Shown here one piece after another: positions 38,845 to 51,066 of a stretch of DNA of 54,803 nt (its first letter is position 1; every line of letters starts with the position of its first letter). The notes under the pieces were generated by a model. It was not told the origin of the DNA, searched no databases, and saw only the letters and a program-made list of their open reading frames with translations. The position numbers and the translations under genes are program-made. This DNA is from Solibacillus isronensis (lineage in GTDB: Bacteria > Bacillota > Bacilli > Bacillales_A > Planococcaceae), in the NCBI RefSeq assembly GCF_900168685.1, contig NZ_FVZN01000001.1, forward strand, positions 1-54,803, given 5' to 3'.

Positions 38845-38883
38845 CAAAATAACACCACCGTAAGCGAGAACCTACGATGGTGC
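38845..38883 (-). terminator. terminator after sspF
   Basis: CACCATCGTAGG pairs with CTTACGGTGGTG (10 of 12), followed on the minus strand by TTATTTT. The rest of the gap to ispE (38645-38844) shows no gene. Confidence 0.75.
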
Positions 38884-38898
38884 CATCTTTGTGTCAAC

Positions 38899-39087
38899 TT
38901 ATTTTTGGTTGTTCTGCGATTGTCTAGCTAAGTTTTCTTGAGCCATTTCAACCGCACGTCTTACCATGTTTCCTGCATCACGAGCTTTAATACCGCCCCA
39001 ACCCTCACGTTGAACTACGTCGTAAAATCCAAGTTCTTTTGCAATCTCTTCCTTTAGACGACTCGACATGATTTTTTGTCTTGCCAT
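38899..39087 (-). CDS. sspF: alpha/beta-type small acid-soluble spore protein
   Basis: SASPs coat and protect spore DNA and are degraded at germination. The 62-residue protein has the family core [20 protein letters not shown] and [11 protein letters not shown]. The ATG at 39087 follows AGGAGG. The same gene sits between veg and ispE in B. subtilis. Confidence 0.95.
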   Translation of the reverse strand: MARQKIMSSRLKEEIAKELGFYDVVQREGWGGIKARDAGNMVRRAVEMAQENLARQSQNNQK

Positions 39088-39116
39088 GCAAAAAACCTCC
39101 TTTTCGTTGACGCTTT

Positions 39117-39146
39117 TAGCATGTGCAAAAAAGAAAAAAACACTCA
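39117..39146 (-). promoter_or_regulatory. possible sigma-G promoter of sspF
   Basis: On the minus strand TGAGTG (39141-39146), 17 bp and CATGCTA (39117-39123) differ from the sigma-G consensus by one base in each box. The -35 lies inside the veg terminator hairpin. Confidence 0.5.
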
Positions 39147-39160
39147 CTTTAAATGAGCGC
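39132..39160 (-). terminator. terminator after veg
   Basis: GCGCTCA and TGAGTGT pair (two G-T) around a 7-nt loop, followed on the minus strand by seven T. The plus-strand side is T-rich too. Confidence 0.65.
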
Positions 39161-39194
39161 TTTTTTAAAAATATTAAAATAAGTACTAGAAAAA

Positions 39195-39452
39195 CTATTT
39201 GATGGTAGCTACAGCATCATCTAAAAAAGTAATCTCTACTGCTTCGGTAAGTATATCTGTGTAACTGTAAGATACGCGCTTACACGCATTATCTTCCTGC
39301 TTTAGTTCAATAACGAACACTGCATGGTAAGTGTCACTTAAGACGCCTTCGCATTCAATTGTTTTCTTGCGACCACCATTTGCTTTTAATTGCAAACGTT
39401 TACCCAAATGACTATCCAATGATTTTTTAATGTCTGCTAACGTTTTTGGCAT
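39195..39452 (-). CDS. veg: Veg protein, biofilm stimulator
   Basis: Veg is an abundant small protein that promotes biofilm gene expression in B. subtilis. The 85-residue protein matches the family ([42 protein letters not shown]). The ATG at 39452 lies 9 nt after GAGGTG. A very strong vegetative promoter precedes it. The yabG gene that follows veg upstream in B. subtilis is missing. Confidence 0.95.
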   Translation of the reverse strand: MPKTLADIKKSLDSHLGKRLQLKANGGRKKTIECEGVLSDTYHAVFVIELKQEDNACKRVSYSYTDILTEAVEITFLDDAVATIK

Positions 39453-39477
39453 TTTCGCATACACCTCACTATAAAAT

Positions 39478-39506
39478 AGTGTACCATGATGTAGTTAAAA
39501 TGTCAA
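39478..39506 (-). promoter_or_regulatory. strong sigma-A promoter of veg
   Basis: On the minus strand TTGACA (39501-39506), 17 bp and TACACT (39478-39483) lie 26 bp before the start. The B. subtilis veg promoter has nearly the same form and is one of the strongest known. Confidence 0.9.
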
Positions 39507-39591
39507 TAAAATATAATATTTTATCACCGTGATACAAAGTCGTCAACTTTTTTCTTAAGATTTCTTAAAATTTTTTAATGTGATATTCGCT

Positions 39592-41035
<1,444 letters not shown>

Positions 41036-41120
41036 GAAACGTTCCTCATTTCTAACTTAGTCTTTCGCTATTTTACCATAGATTGCACTTTGTTACCGCT
41101 GTGCTAACTTCAAGAACAAA

Positions 41121-41243
41121 AGTGCTAAAGCGCCCGTTTAGCTCCGACAGACATTGGAGGGCCCGACGCAAAAGTAAACGCTTCACCACTTTTGCACGAG
41201 GGACCTAATGGTGCAAGGAGCTGGCACTTTAGCCTAGGCGGGG
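41121..41243. repeat. nested fold-back intergenic element
   Basis: Three nested inverted repeats define a GC-richer block: GCTAAAG (41124) with CTTTAGC (41227), AGCTCC (41140) with GGAGCT (41217), and GCAAAAGT (41168) with ACTTTTGC (41188). There is no open reading frame. The layout (outer GC-rich arms, inner AAAAG-type arm) parallels the element at 9363. I recall similar structured intergenic repeats in other Bacillales but cannot verify a match here. Confidence 0.65.
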
Positions 41244-41299
41244 ACAAAACTTTCTTACAAAGTTATACCCAATGCTAAAATCTATATTTCCTTCACAAT

Positions 41300-41340
41300 G
41301 AAAAAAGCTCCCTCGCCATCAGTCAAAAAGCGAGAAAGCC
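41300..41340 (-). terminator. terminator, probably of yabE
   Basis: GCTTTCTCGC pairs with GCGAGGGAGC (10 bp, two G-T), followed on the minus strand by TTTTTTC. It lies about 320 bp past the yabE stop. The gap 41036-41659 thus holds two repeats and this terminator but no gene. Confidence 0.75.
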
Positions 41341-41427
41341 GATATACATTTTGGATTGTTGATTAAATAATACAACTGAATATCAATTACACCTCGGCGT
41401 AATTGCATCCAAATTTTTTAGGCATAC

Positions 41428-41605
41428 ATAATGCGGGTCAGTGAGTCGTTGCCACAACATATGAGATGAAGGCTGACTTCATTGTCCCTTTAGAAAGTCT
41501 GTGCCATCCGCCAAGGAGCTCCCCTTCATTCAGCGGGCTTTTGAAACCCCAGCTGAAACGAACAGAACAAGCATTCATCAACCAAATAAAAGTTGAATGT
41601 TCTCT
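41428..41605. repeat. degenerate intergenic repeat copy
   Basis: This stretch shares CGTTGCCACA with the 9363 element and ends similarly (GCCAAGGAGCTCCCCTTCAT against CCCAGGAGTCGCCCCTCCAT). At its right end AGAACAAGCATTCA can pair imperfectly with TGAATGTTCT. It looks like a decayed or partial copy of the same family. Confidence 0.4.
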
Positions 41606-41659
41606 GTCCTTGCTGCCATTCTTTCGGTATAAAAAGAATTTGCCGCATGGCGATAAAAT

Positions 41660-42859
41660 TTAGTTCAGTACTTTAATACGTACTTTTTTACGTCCCCAGC
41701 TTTTCGCTTTGGATGTTGTCGGCACTAAAACATCGATTTTTTTACCTTTTATAGCACCGCCTGTATCAGCAGCTACAGCATTCCCGTAGCCTTCAACCCA
41801 TACTTTAGTTCCTAATGGAATAACTTTAGGGTCTACTGCAATGACCTTCATATCCGGATTTGCGCGCAGGTTAAGACCTGCTGCCGAAATACCCGAGCAG
41901 CCTGCACAATTTGGTGTATATGCTGTTGCAGTTACATAGAACTCTTTCCCTGAACTTGGTTCACTAGATCGGGAAACATTTGCAGTGACAACTTTTGTCC
42001 CTACAGATACAACTTTTGTTTTTGGTTTTTTAGTAACTTTTTCAGAAGCAAGTTTTTTCGATACGACTTTACCATTCTCTTTAACGATAGAGTATGTACG
42101 TTCGACCTTACCTTTTCTACCTTCTGAAACAACTTTTTCTTTGCCCTTTAATAAAGAAGAATCATTTTTCTTTTCAACTGCGAAATCTACTGATTCTTCC
42201 ACTACATCGGTAACCTTTTCTACGCGAACAACTGCGATTTTATCATTTGGAGCGATAACTTCCTCCAAACCTTTCTCGACACGATCCGATTCACCTAATT
42301 GAACCTCTTGTTGTTTTAAAAAGTTAGCGACCGTAGTCGAAGTGGACCATACTTGTCTCTCTTTTTTGCCATCGACAAGCGTTAACTGAAACGCTTTTTG
42401 AATATCGATTTTGTTATCGGCTCCTACTTCTGTATCTAAGCTTTGTGATACAAGATCATGCTCTGTTACTTCAATATTTGCTTCTTCCAAAATGTTCTTC
42501 ACTACATTTTCAGTTGTCCAAACTTTAGACTGATTTCCATCAACTGAAATTACTACTTCTTTTGCCTGTTCCCATTCTATTGACATTCCACTATCAATAC
42601 TGGTACTCAGTGAGGGTGATACTTTATCATATTTTGTATAATCTATATTTTGAGCTGTAAGTAGCTCATCAACCGTAGTTGCGTGTGTATAAATTTTTGT
42701 GGTCTCTCCGTCAGCTGTTAACGTAACGGGAGTTTTAGTTCCGTGGTATAGAACAAATGCAATTACAGATACAAACAGGACTACAGAAAGAATTCGGACC
42801 CCTGTTTGCTTACTCCTCAATGATCCTAAGAACTGGCTTTTCATGGATTGATTTGACAT
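41660..42859 (-). CDS. yabE: cell-wall-associated Rpf-like protein with G5 and 3D domains (YabE)
   Basis: The 399-residue protein has a cytoplasmic N-terminus, one membrane segment or signal anchor (about residues 22-40), three DUF348 repeats, a G5 domain (about 205-285) and a C-terminal 3D domain (about 310-398, FYVTATAYTP, VDPKVIPLGTKVWVEGYG, ADTGGAIKGKKIDVL). The three aspartates fit a lytic transglycosylase-like wall enzyme related to resuscitation-promoting factors. AAGGAGG precedes the ATG. Confidence 0.93.
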   Translation of the reverse strand: MSNQSMKSQFLGSLRSKQTGVRILSVVLFVSVIAFVLYHGTKTPVTLTADGETTKIYTHATTVDELLTAQNIDYTKYDKVSPSLSTSIDSGMSIEWEQAKEVVISVDGNQSKVWTTENVVKNILEEANIEVTEHDLVSQSLDTEVGADNKIDIQKAFQLTLVDGKKERQVWSTSTTVANFLKQQEVQLGESDRVEKGLEEVIAPNDKIAVVRVEKVTDVVEESVDFAVEKKNDSSLLKGKEKVVSEGRKGKVERTYSIVKENGKVVSKKLASEKVTKKPKTKVVSVGTKVVTANVSRSSEPSSGKEFYVTATAYTPNCAGCSGISAAGLNLRANPDMKVIAVDPKVIPLGTKVWVEGYGNAVAADTGGAIKGKKIDVLVPTTSKAKSWGRKKVRIKVLN

Positions 42860-42889
42860 GAAAATAACGCCTCCTTAATACAAAGTTGG

Positions 42890-42918
42890 ATTATACGTAC
42901 TAGTTTTCATACTGTCAA
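42890..42918 (-). promoter_or_regulatory. consensus sigma-A promoter of yabE
   Basis: On the minus strand a perfect TTGACA (42913-42918), 17 bp and a perfect TATAAT (42890-42895) lie about 30 bp before the start. Confidence 0.88.
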
Positions 42919-43072
42919 TAAAAAAGAATTTATCAAAAATTGGGCATTTTGCTTGAACTCGTACTGCAACTAGTATTGGAGGCGACTTATCATCATGAAC
43001 CTTTTGCACTTAAAAAAACAATCCTAACGTAAAAATCCGCAATGAAATTCCACCGTTATTTTGACGTTTTTA

Positions 43073-43846
43073 TCATTGAATTTTAAAAAAGCGCTTTGCA
43101 TTTTCTGTTGTTTTATTAGCAACTTCTTCCACAGGCATTTCTTTCAGACGGGCAATCTCCTCTGCCACTAATGTAACGAATGCCGGCTCATTTCGTTTTC
43201 CTCGAAATGGGTGTGGGGCTAAATAAGGCGCATCTGTTTCAATGAGCAAATGCTCCAACGGAATTTCTGCTGCGACTTCTTTTGGCTGACGTGCATTTTT
43301 AAATGTTACCGGTCCTCCAAGACTAATCATGAAATTCATGTTTATGCATTCGCGAGCTGTTTCAACACTCCCGCCGAAACAATGCATAATCCCACCAACA
43401 GCAGCTGCGTCTTCTTCTTTTAAAATTTGCACGACATCTCCTGTTGCATCGCGATTATGAATAATAATTGGTAATTCGAGTTTTTTTGCCAATTGGATCT
43501 GCTTACGGAACCAATACTGTTGAACATCTTTCGGAGATTTATCCCAGTAATAATCCAGTCCCGTCTCACCAATTCCGACAACTTTAGGGTGCTTTGCCAG
43601 TTCTTCGATCCAATTTAAATACTCATCTGTACAATCAACTGCATCTACCGGGTGCCAACCAATTACTGCATAAATAAAATCGTAATCCTCTACTAGTTGC
43701 ATCGCACGCTCTATCGTTTTTTTGTCAAAGCCGATGACAACCATCTTTTCAACGTTGGCTTCAATAGCACGGTCAATTACTTCCTGTAAATCTTCATCAT
43801 ACTGATCTGCGTTTAAATGGACATGTGTATCTATAAATGTGCTCAT
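43073..43846 (-). CDS. tatD: TatD-family metal-dependent deoxyribonuclease (YabD)
   Basis: The 257-residue TIM-barrel hydrolase has the metal motifs DTHVHL near the start, GIGETGLDYYW, and the late ETDAPYLAPHPFRGKRNEP. TatD enzymes act as 3'-5' exonucleases or D-aminoacyl hydrolases; the substrate here is not defined. The ATG at 43846 lies 8 nt after AGGAG. An ATG two codons earlier is too close to that site. Confidence 0.93.
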   Translation of the reverse strand: MSTFIDTHVHLNADQYDEDLQEVIDRAIEANVEKMVVIGFDKKTIERAMQLVEDYDFIYAVIGWHPVDAVDCTDEYLNWIEELAKHPKVVGIGETGLDYYWDKSPKDVQQYWFRKQIQLAKKLELPIIIHNRDATGDVVQILKEEDAAAVGGIMHCFGGSVETARECINMNFMISLGGPVTFKNARQPKEVAAEIPLEHLLIETDAPYLAPHPFRGKRNEPAFVTLVAEEIARLKEMPVEEVANKTTENAKRFFKIQ

Positions 43847-44049
43847 ATTCATTTCTCCTATCGTGTATTGTACTCATAGATCATATTTCTTAGTTTTCAG
43901 TATTATTACATATAGATTACAAAATACATATTTATTATTGTATAAGCGTTAAAAATTGGGATATGAAGTGCCAAAAAACCACTTTACATCCTTTTTCAAC
44001 CATATATAAATTATATTCAAATAGTTTTTTTATACTTTTTGTAAAATAA

Positions 44050-44087
44050 TGAAAAAGTCTGCTGAACTTTTCCGGTCCAACAGACTC
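44050..44087 (-). terminator. terminator after metG
   Basis: AGTCTGTTG pairs with CAGCAGACT, followed on the minus strand by TTTTTC. The gap from here to tatD (43847-44049) shows no gene. Confidence 0.8.
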
Positions 44088-44095
44088 TTTCCCAA

Positions 44096-46078
<1,983 letters not shown>

Positions 46079-46093
46079 TTAAGTATAAGTCTT

Positions 46094-46122
46094 ATTCTAA
46101 CGAAGTACGAAAATTGTTTCAA
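46094..46122 (-). promoter_or_regulatory. sigma-A promoter of metG
   Basis: On the minus strand TTGAAA (46117-46122), 17 bp and TAGAAT (46094-46099) lie about 35 bp before the metG start. I saw no T-box leader. Confidence 0.75.
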
Positions 46123-46146
46123 TGAAAGTTTATTGGAATTGAGATT

Positions 46147-46153
46147 TGTCGAA
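46147..46153 (+). promoter_or_regulatory. isolated perfect Spo0A-box match
   Basis: TGTCGAA lies between the divergent metG and abrB promoters, 25 bp upstream of the metG -35 box. A single 7-bp match could be chance. Confidence 0.3.
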
Positions 46154-46296
46154 TAATCTAAACTAATTCTTGGTAATTACTTAAATCATTCCGACTATTC
46201 TAAATATTCTATGGTAAAAATTTTTTATAATTTCCTTAAAAAGTACAAATATGACAAAAAAGTTTCCTAAACGAAGGAAATTTGAATGCTAAATTA

Positions 46297-46325
46297 TTGA
46301 CGTTTATGGTATTAATTGTTATGAT
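46297..46325 (+). promoter_or_regulatory. sigma-A promoter of abrB
   Basis: TTGACG (46297-46302), 17 bp and TATGAT (46320-46325) lie about 75 bp before the abrB start. Confidence 0.82.
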
Positions 46326-46345
46326 TTTAACTAGATCAGGATGAA

Positions 46346-46362
46346 TGTCGAATTTTGACGAA
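46346..46362 (+). promoter_or_regulatory. paired Spo0A boxes controlling abrB
   Basis: TGTCGAA (46346-46352) and TGACGAA (46356-46362) are tandem Spo0A boxes 3 bp apart, just downstream of the likely transcription start. B. subtilis abrB has the same arrangement, where phosphorylated Spo0A represses it. Confidence 0.9.
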
Positions 46363-46398
46363 TTAAATAACTTTTCTTATATAGGAGGAAATATTAAT

Positions 46399-46677
46399 AT
46401 GAAATCAACAGGTATCGTACGTAAAGTAGACGAATTAGGACGTGTAGTAATTCCAATCGAATTACGCCGTACATTAGGTATTGCTGAAAAAGACGCTTTA
46501 GAAATCTATGTGGATGACGACAAAATCATCTTAAAAAAATATATGCCTAACATGACATGTGCAGTAACTGGTGAAGTTTCTGATGAAAACATGCGTTTAG
46601 TAGGCGGCAAATTAATCTTGTCTTCTGAAGGTGCAGAAGCATTAATGAAAGAAATTCAAGAAAACTTAAAAAAATAA
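46399..46677 (+). CDS. abrB: transition-state regulator AbrB
   Basis: AbrB represses post-exponential genes during growth and is shut off by Spo0A at sporulation onset. The 92-residue protein has the swapped-hairpin N-terminal domain (MKSTGIVRKVDELGRVVIPI) and a short C-terminal multimerisation domain. The ATG at 46399 follows AGGAGG by 9 nt. The longer frame to 46345 starts over the Spo0A boxes and is rejected. It is one of the few plus-strand genes. Confidence 0.97.
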   Translation: MKSTGIVRKVDELGRVVIPIELRRTLGIAEKDALEIYVDDDKIILKKYMPNMTCAVTGEVSDENMRLVGGKLILSSEGAEALMKEIQENLKK

Positions 46678-46752
46678 TATCACTTATTTAAACAAATGAA
46701 GCGGTTACGCGTTCACTAGTTTATGTAAAGTAAAGTATTATTTTACCAAATG

Positions 46753-46795
46753 TAAAAAGCGTTGAAAAGTATGTTGACTTTTCAACGCTTTTTTA
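46753..46795. terminator. bidirectional terminator between abrB and rsmI
   Basis: A perfect 16-bp stem (46755-46770 with 46777-46792) has A and T runs at its ends and lies between convergent genes. Confidence 0.92.
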
Positions 46796-47665
46796 TTGGT
46801 GATACGCTTGGTAAACGTCCCGTTTTGGTATGTTTCGTAATTTGGCTACTTCTTTAATGGCCTCTTTTGAAGATAATTGAGTTTCTTCTATTATATAAGT
46901 AACATGCTCATCCAATGACATTGTTGTCCAGTAAGCTTCTTCTTCATCTTCAATTTCACCTGAAGTATTACCTTCCAGCACGATACAGAACTCACCGCGA
47001 ATTTCACTTTCACTTGCCCAAATGATCGCTTCTTCTATTGTGCCTCGCAAAAACTCTTCGAATTTTTTCGTTAATTCCCGTGCCAGTGTAATTTTTCGGT
47101 TACCTAATACGAGCTGTAAATCTTTTAATGTTTCCTTCAAACGATGTGGTGCTTCATAAAAGATCAGCGTTTCTTCTCGCTTCGACAATTTTTCCAGCTG
47201 TTCTCTGCGTTCCTTTTTACTTCGTTTTAAAAAGCCGAAGAAATAAAACGGCTGTGGGGAAAGACCTGATGCAATTAAAGCAGTTAAAGCGGCATTGGCT
47301 CCCGGAATTGGTACGACAGCAAATCCTTCAGCAATTGCTTTTACGACAATATCTGCACCAGGATCCGAAATACAAGGCAAACCTGCATCACTTACTAATG
47401 CAATGGATTTTCCTTCTTGCAAATAGCCAAGCAGTTTCTCGCCGCCTACTTCAATATTATGCTCATGATAACTAATAAGCGGTGTTTGAATATCGAAATA
47501 ATTACAAAGCTTTTTCGTATTGCGCGTATCTTCTGCAGCAATAATATCGACTTCTTTTAAAATACGCAGTGCACGCATCGTCATGTCTTCTAAATTGCCA
47601 ATTGGTGTTGCTACTAAGTATAGACAGCTCCCTTGTTCATGCTGGCTACTTTTTTGTGAATTCAT
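46793..47665 (-). CDS. rsmI: 16S rRNA (cytidine1402-2'-O)-methyltransferase
   Basis: RsmI 2'-O-methylates C1402 in the 16S decoding centre. The 290-residue protein has the tetrapyrrole-methylase fold ([55 protein letters not shown]). The ATG at 47665 lies 8 nt after AAGGAG, and its start overlaps yazA by 20 bp. Confidence 0.95.
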   Translation of the reverse strand: MNSQKSSQHEQGSCLYLVATPIGNLEDMTMRALRILKEVDIIAAEDTRNTKKLCNYFDIQTPLISYHEHNIEVGGEKLLGYLQEGKSIALVSDAGLPCISDPGADIVVKAIAEGFAVVPIPGANAALTALIASGLSPQPFYFFGFLKRSKKERREQLEKLSKREETLIFYEAPHRLKETLKDLQLVLGNRKITLARELTKKFEEFLRGTIEEAIIWASESEIRGEFCIVLEGNTSGEIEDEEEAYWTTMSLDEHVTYIIEETQLSSKEAIKEVAKLRNIPKRDVYQAYHQ

Positions 47666-47924
47666 CTGTAGCACTCCTTATATACTTTATTTTTTGGGGA
47701 CGCTTTAATTGTTTAAATGCATATTCAGCAGACATTGCCTGCTGTTTTGTTTCAAATGTTTCAAAGTAAATACACGTTACTGGTCCGCGTGCTCGTGTAT
47801 ACTTTGCCCCCTTACCTGCATTATGTGTTGCAATTCGCTTCTCTAAATTATTCGTATAGCCTGCATATAGTGTATCATCACTACACTCTAACACATAAAA
47901 ATAATGTTTAGTTTCCTTCTCCAT
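47646..47924 (-). CDS. yazA: GIY-YIG nuclease superfamily protein YazA
   Basis: The 92-residue protein is a single GIY-YIG domain ([20 protein letters not shown], with the conserved arginine and glutamate further on). It is probably a small structure-specific nuclease like YhbQ/SLX1; its role is unknown. It overlaps yabB by 17 bp and rsmI by 20 bp, as part of a tightly packed operon. Confidence 0.93.
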   Translation of the reverse strand: MEKETKHYFYVLECSDDTLYAGYTNNLEKRIATHNAGKGAKYTRARGPVTCIYFETFETKQQAMSAEYAFKQLKRPQKIKYIRSATDEFTKK

Positions 47925-48657
47925 ATAAAAGTGCCCTCACTTCTGGCGTATACTCATTATTATCCTCATATACGTACAATGGTGGCAATACTTTTAAATC
48001 CGGCTTGCCGTCTTTAATTGCTTCTATCAGTAATGTATTCGCTTCTTTCCCGCGTTTCGGATAAACAAACTGAATACGCTTTGGCTCCAGCCGATTTGCA
48101 CGCATCGCACTTACAATATCCAAAAGCCTGCCTGGTCTGTGTACAAAGGCCGCCTTTCCGCCCTGTTTTAACAGACGGCTTGTTGCTTCGATTGCCTCAT
48201 CAAGCGTTAAATACAGCTCATGCCTAGCAATCGCATAATGCTCACTCGTATTTTTTTCGCTCAACTCATGCGCCAAAAAATAAGGAGGATTACATGTCAC
48301 AACATCATATTTTTCAATACCAAGTGTTCCAGGTGCATCTTTCACATCACCAAGCTGCATGTCGATCTGTTGTGCCAAGTTATTGTATGCAATACTCCGT
48401 GTTGCCATATCATGCAACCTCGGCTGTAATTCTACACCTGTAATTTTTGCATTTGTCCGCGCACTCAAAAAGAGTGGGATGACCCCATTGCCTGAACATA
48501 AATCAATAATATGTCCTTTATTTTTCGGGACTTGTACAAATCGTGCCAGTAATACTGCATCCAATGAGAACGAAAAGACGGATGGGCTTTGAATAATTCG
48601 TAAATCTTCCGCCAGTAAATAATCTAATCGCTCATCATCCTTCAACCATTGTTCCAC
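47908..48657 (-). CDS. yabB: tRNA1(Val) A37 N6-methyltransferase-like protein (YabB)
   Basis: The 249-residue SAM-dependent methyltransferase has [14 protein letters not shown] and the catalytic NPPY (VVTCNPPYF) of N6-adenine enzymes. It resembles TrmN6, which modifies A37 of tRNA-Val. The GTG at 48657 ([15 protein letters not shown]) lies 7 nt after GGAGGA. The GTG five codons earlier overlaps that site. Confidence 0.92.
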   Translation of the reverse strand: MEQWLKDDERLDYLLAEDLRIIQSPSVFSFSLDAVLLARFVQVPKNKGHIIDLCSGNGVIPLFLSARTNAKITGVELQPRLHDMATRSIAYNNLAQQIDMQLGDVKDAPGTLGIEKYDVVTCNPPYFLAHELSEKNTSEHYAIARHELYLTLDEAIEATSRLLKQGGKAAFVHRPGRLLDIVSAMRANRLEPKRIQFVYPKRGKEANTLLIEAIKDGKPDLKVLPPLYVYEDNNEYTPEVRALLYGEGN

Positions 48658-48744
48658 TATTAAATCCTCCACTTAACTGCTATTTTAAACAGTCTTTTCT
48701 AAACAAAAGACTGATATCTACTTTAGCAGATTCAGCCTTTTGTT

Positions 48745-49104
48745 TTAACCATTTTGTTTATTTAAAAATGATAGACAGAACAAACAATCTTCACCTTTAC
48801 GTGAGCTTCCAAAATGCACGTGACATACATGGAAGCCTTCATTATAAAGCCTTGCTAAATTATCGTACCCTTCACCAATATCTACTGGTTCTTTTTTTAG
48901 CTCTTCTACTCGTTTACTTGCAGTTGCTTCATTCGCTAATAGTTCTTCTAAGCGCGTACGTAGGTGAAGGTTTTCTGTTTGAAGCGTCTGATGCTCCTCC
49001 ATCATATGCGCAACAAATTGCTTAAGTGCGCTAAATTGCTGTTGCATTGATTCAAGCTGTTGTTCGAACTCCATAACAGTATCCAAAAAATTACGGTCCT
49101 TCAC
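48745..49104 (-). CDS. yabA: replication initiation control protein YabA
   Basis: YabA restrains initiation by binding DnaA and DnaN. The 119-residue protein has an N-terminal coiled coil (about residues 10-60), a short linker and a C-terminal zinc-binding domain ([17 protein letters not shown]). The GTG at 49104 follows GGGGTGG. It lies 23 bp after ricT. Confidence 0.94.
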   Translation of the reverse strand: MKDRNFLDTVMEFEQQLESMQQQFSALKQFVAHMMEEHQTLQTENLHLRTRLEELLANEATASKRVEELKKEPVDIGEGYDNLARLYNEGFHVCHVHFGSSRKGEDCLFCLSFLNKQNG

Positions 49105-49127
49105 TCAAGCCACCCCATTAATTCTAT

Positions 49128-49943
49128 CTATATCAGATTTTTCTCATATTGCATAAGCTCTTCAAGCGTATATTCAACCATACGCTCCTGCTTCGTCAAA
49201 TATACTTGAATGAGTCGCTCTAATACATTTAATCCGACGACTTTGCCTTCGCCTTCTGGTGTCATTGATAAATCACCGATGTCTGGCATACCTTCTTTTG
49301 CAATTTCATAATCATCATTTTCGTATTTTAAACAACACATTAAACGTCCGCATAACCCGGAGATTTTTGTCGGATTCAGCGATAAATTCTGGTCCTTTGC
49401 CATTTTAATCGACACAGGCTCAAAATCACCTAAAAATGTCGAACAGCAAAGCATTCTTCCACATGGACCAATTCCGCCAAGCAGTTTTGCTTCATCGCGA
49501 ACACCAATTTGACGTAGCTCGATTCGCGTACGGAATACACTAGCTAAATCCTTTACTAATTCCCGGAAATCTACACGTCCTTCTGCTGTAAAATAAAAAA
49601 TAATTTTATTGCGATCAAATGTATATTCAACGTCAACGAGCTTCATATCCAACGAATGCTCAACAATTTTCGTATTCGCTAACTCAAAGGCACGTTTTGA
49701 CTCAATAGTATTTTCTTCTACCTGGAAACGATCACGTTCATCGGCTGGTCGAACAACTTGTTTTAATGGTAAAACTACGTCATTCTCCCCGACTTGTCGC
49801 ATTGGTACAACGACTTTGCCATACTCAATTCCCCGCGCAGTTTCTACGATTACATATTCGCCAACTTCCAAAATATAAGCGGCTGGATCAAAATAATATA
49901 TTTTACCCGCTTTTTTAAAGCGAACTCCGACTACATTATACAA
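49128..49943 (-). CDS. ricT: RicT (YaaT), PSP1-domain protein of the Ric/Y complex
   Basis: RicT with RicA and RicF forms a 4Fe-4S-containing complex that works with RNase Y in mRNA maturation and promotes sporulation and biofilm formation in B. subtilis. The 271-residue protein has the PSP1 domain (about residues 60-150) and the cysteine-rich GGIGPCGRMLCCSTFLGDF and GLCGRLMCCLKYE motifs. A TTG start at 49943 lies 7 nt after AGGAGGGG and overlaps the holB stop. Confidence 0.94.
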   Translation of the reverse strand: MYNVVGVRFKKAGKIYYFDPAAYILEVGEYVIVETARGIEYGKVVVPMRQVGENDVVLPLKQVVRPADERDRFQVEENTIESKRAFELANTKIVEHSLDMKLVDVEYTFDRNKIIFYFTAEGRVDFRELVKDLASVFRTRIELRQIGVRDEAKLLGGIGPCGRMLCCSTFLGDFEPVSIKMAKDQNLSLNPTKISGLCGRLMCCLKYENDDYEIAKEGMPDIGDLSMTPEGEGKVVGLNVLERLIQVYLTKQERMVEYTLEELMQYEKNLI

Positions 49944-50940
49944 ATGTATACCCCTCCTGAAGATTCAGCATAAGCTGTTCCATCAATAACGTACGATTCA
50001 TATTACGATTTAAATTTGTACGGGCCTGCAAAATAGACTGCATTTGGCGTGATAGCTTCTCATATGTCAATACGAGTGCCATATCATTAAATCGTTGATA
50101 CATATCGGGATACGTGCACTTTGCTTGCTGATTCGCTTTAATCGCTACAATATCACGGTAGGCAAACAGCAGCAAATCCAGTGCTAGCTCCATATCTTCT
50201 TTTTCTTTGAAGAGTGGAAGCCATTCTTCATGAATATATAATAGTGCTTCATGAACATTTTGATGAACAATCTCTACTAATTTTAACACTGTTTTTCGTG
50301 CAAGTACAAATTGCTCATCATTTGCCAGTGCAATAGCTGTTTCAAGATCATTTGTCACCATGCTTGTTGTCGATGCCATTGAAGTTGTAATTCCCTGTTC
50401 TACGAGCTGATCCATCAGCGTAGTACGAGGCGCCTTAGCAAATTTAATATGCTGACAACGAGAACGAATCGTCGGAATGATAGATTGGATTTGCTCGGTT
50501 AATAAAATCGCCACAACCTGTCCGTCCGGCTCTTCTAAAAATTTTAAAAGCATATTAGCAGAAGCAATATTTAATTTATCTGCATGATGAAGCACATAAA
50601 TTTTCTTGCCTTCCTCTACACCTGTCATCTTCATTTCAGCAACTAAATCTCTTATTTGATCAATTTTAATAAATTGCCCATCAGGTTCTACTTGCCAAAT
50701 ATTCGGATGATTTCCCGAATCAACTCGTCTGCAATTTCGACATGTTTCACATGGAACATTTTCTGACAAATTTCCGCAAAGAAGAAGTTTCATAAAAAAA
50801 GAGACGACATCTCGTTTACCCGTACCTTTTTCACCTTCAAATATATAGGCATGTGCTAAACGATTTTTATCTACAATTGTTTGTAATTGCTTCATCACTA
50901 CAGGTTGCAGCTTCGTAAGCTCTTCAATAGTTCGTGTCAA
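49936..50940 (-). CDS. holB: DNA polymerase III delta' subunit
   Basis: HolB is part of the clamp loader. The 334-residue AAA+-like protein has a P-loop remnant FEGEKGTGKR, a zinc module (CGNLSENVPCETCRNC) and SRC in TIRSRCQHI. I prefer the TTG at 50940, 5 nt after AAAGGTGA. An ATG at 50958 has only a poorly spaced AGG. Confidence 0.93.
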   Translation of the reverse strand: MTRTIEELTKLQPVVMKQLQTIVDKNRLAHAYIFEGEKGTGKRDVVSFFMKLLLCGNLSENVPCETCRNCRRVDSGNHPNIWQVEPDGQFIKIDQIRDLVAEMKMTGVEEGKKIYVLHHADKLNIASANMLLKFLEEPDGQVVAILLTEQIQSIIPTIRSRCQHIKFAKAPRTTLMDQLVEQGITTSMASTTSMVTNDLETAIALANDEQFVLARKTVLKLVEIVHQNVHEALLYIHEEWLPLFKEKEDMELALDLLLFAYRDIVAIKANQQAKCTYPDMYQRFNDMALVLTYEKLSRQMQSILQARTNLNRNMNRTLLMEQLMLNLQEGYTFV

Positions 50941-51020
50941 TTCCCTCACCTTTTTCATTTCCTGCTTCTATTTATTTGAATGCCCCTATGTACAATTCAA
51001 ACAATATATTTTCTGCTTGG

Positions 51021-51066
51021 AAAAATGCCCGTGTCTAGTGCACAACAAAGACACGGGCATTTTTTA
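51021..51066 (-). terminator. terminator after yaaR
   Basis: A 14-bp stem (AAATGCCCGTGTCT with AGACACGGGCATTT) is followed on the minus strand by TTTCC and overlaps the yaaR stop. It separates the tmk-darA-yaaR unit from holB, so holB probably has its own promoter, which I could not assign. Confidence 0.88.
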
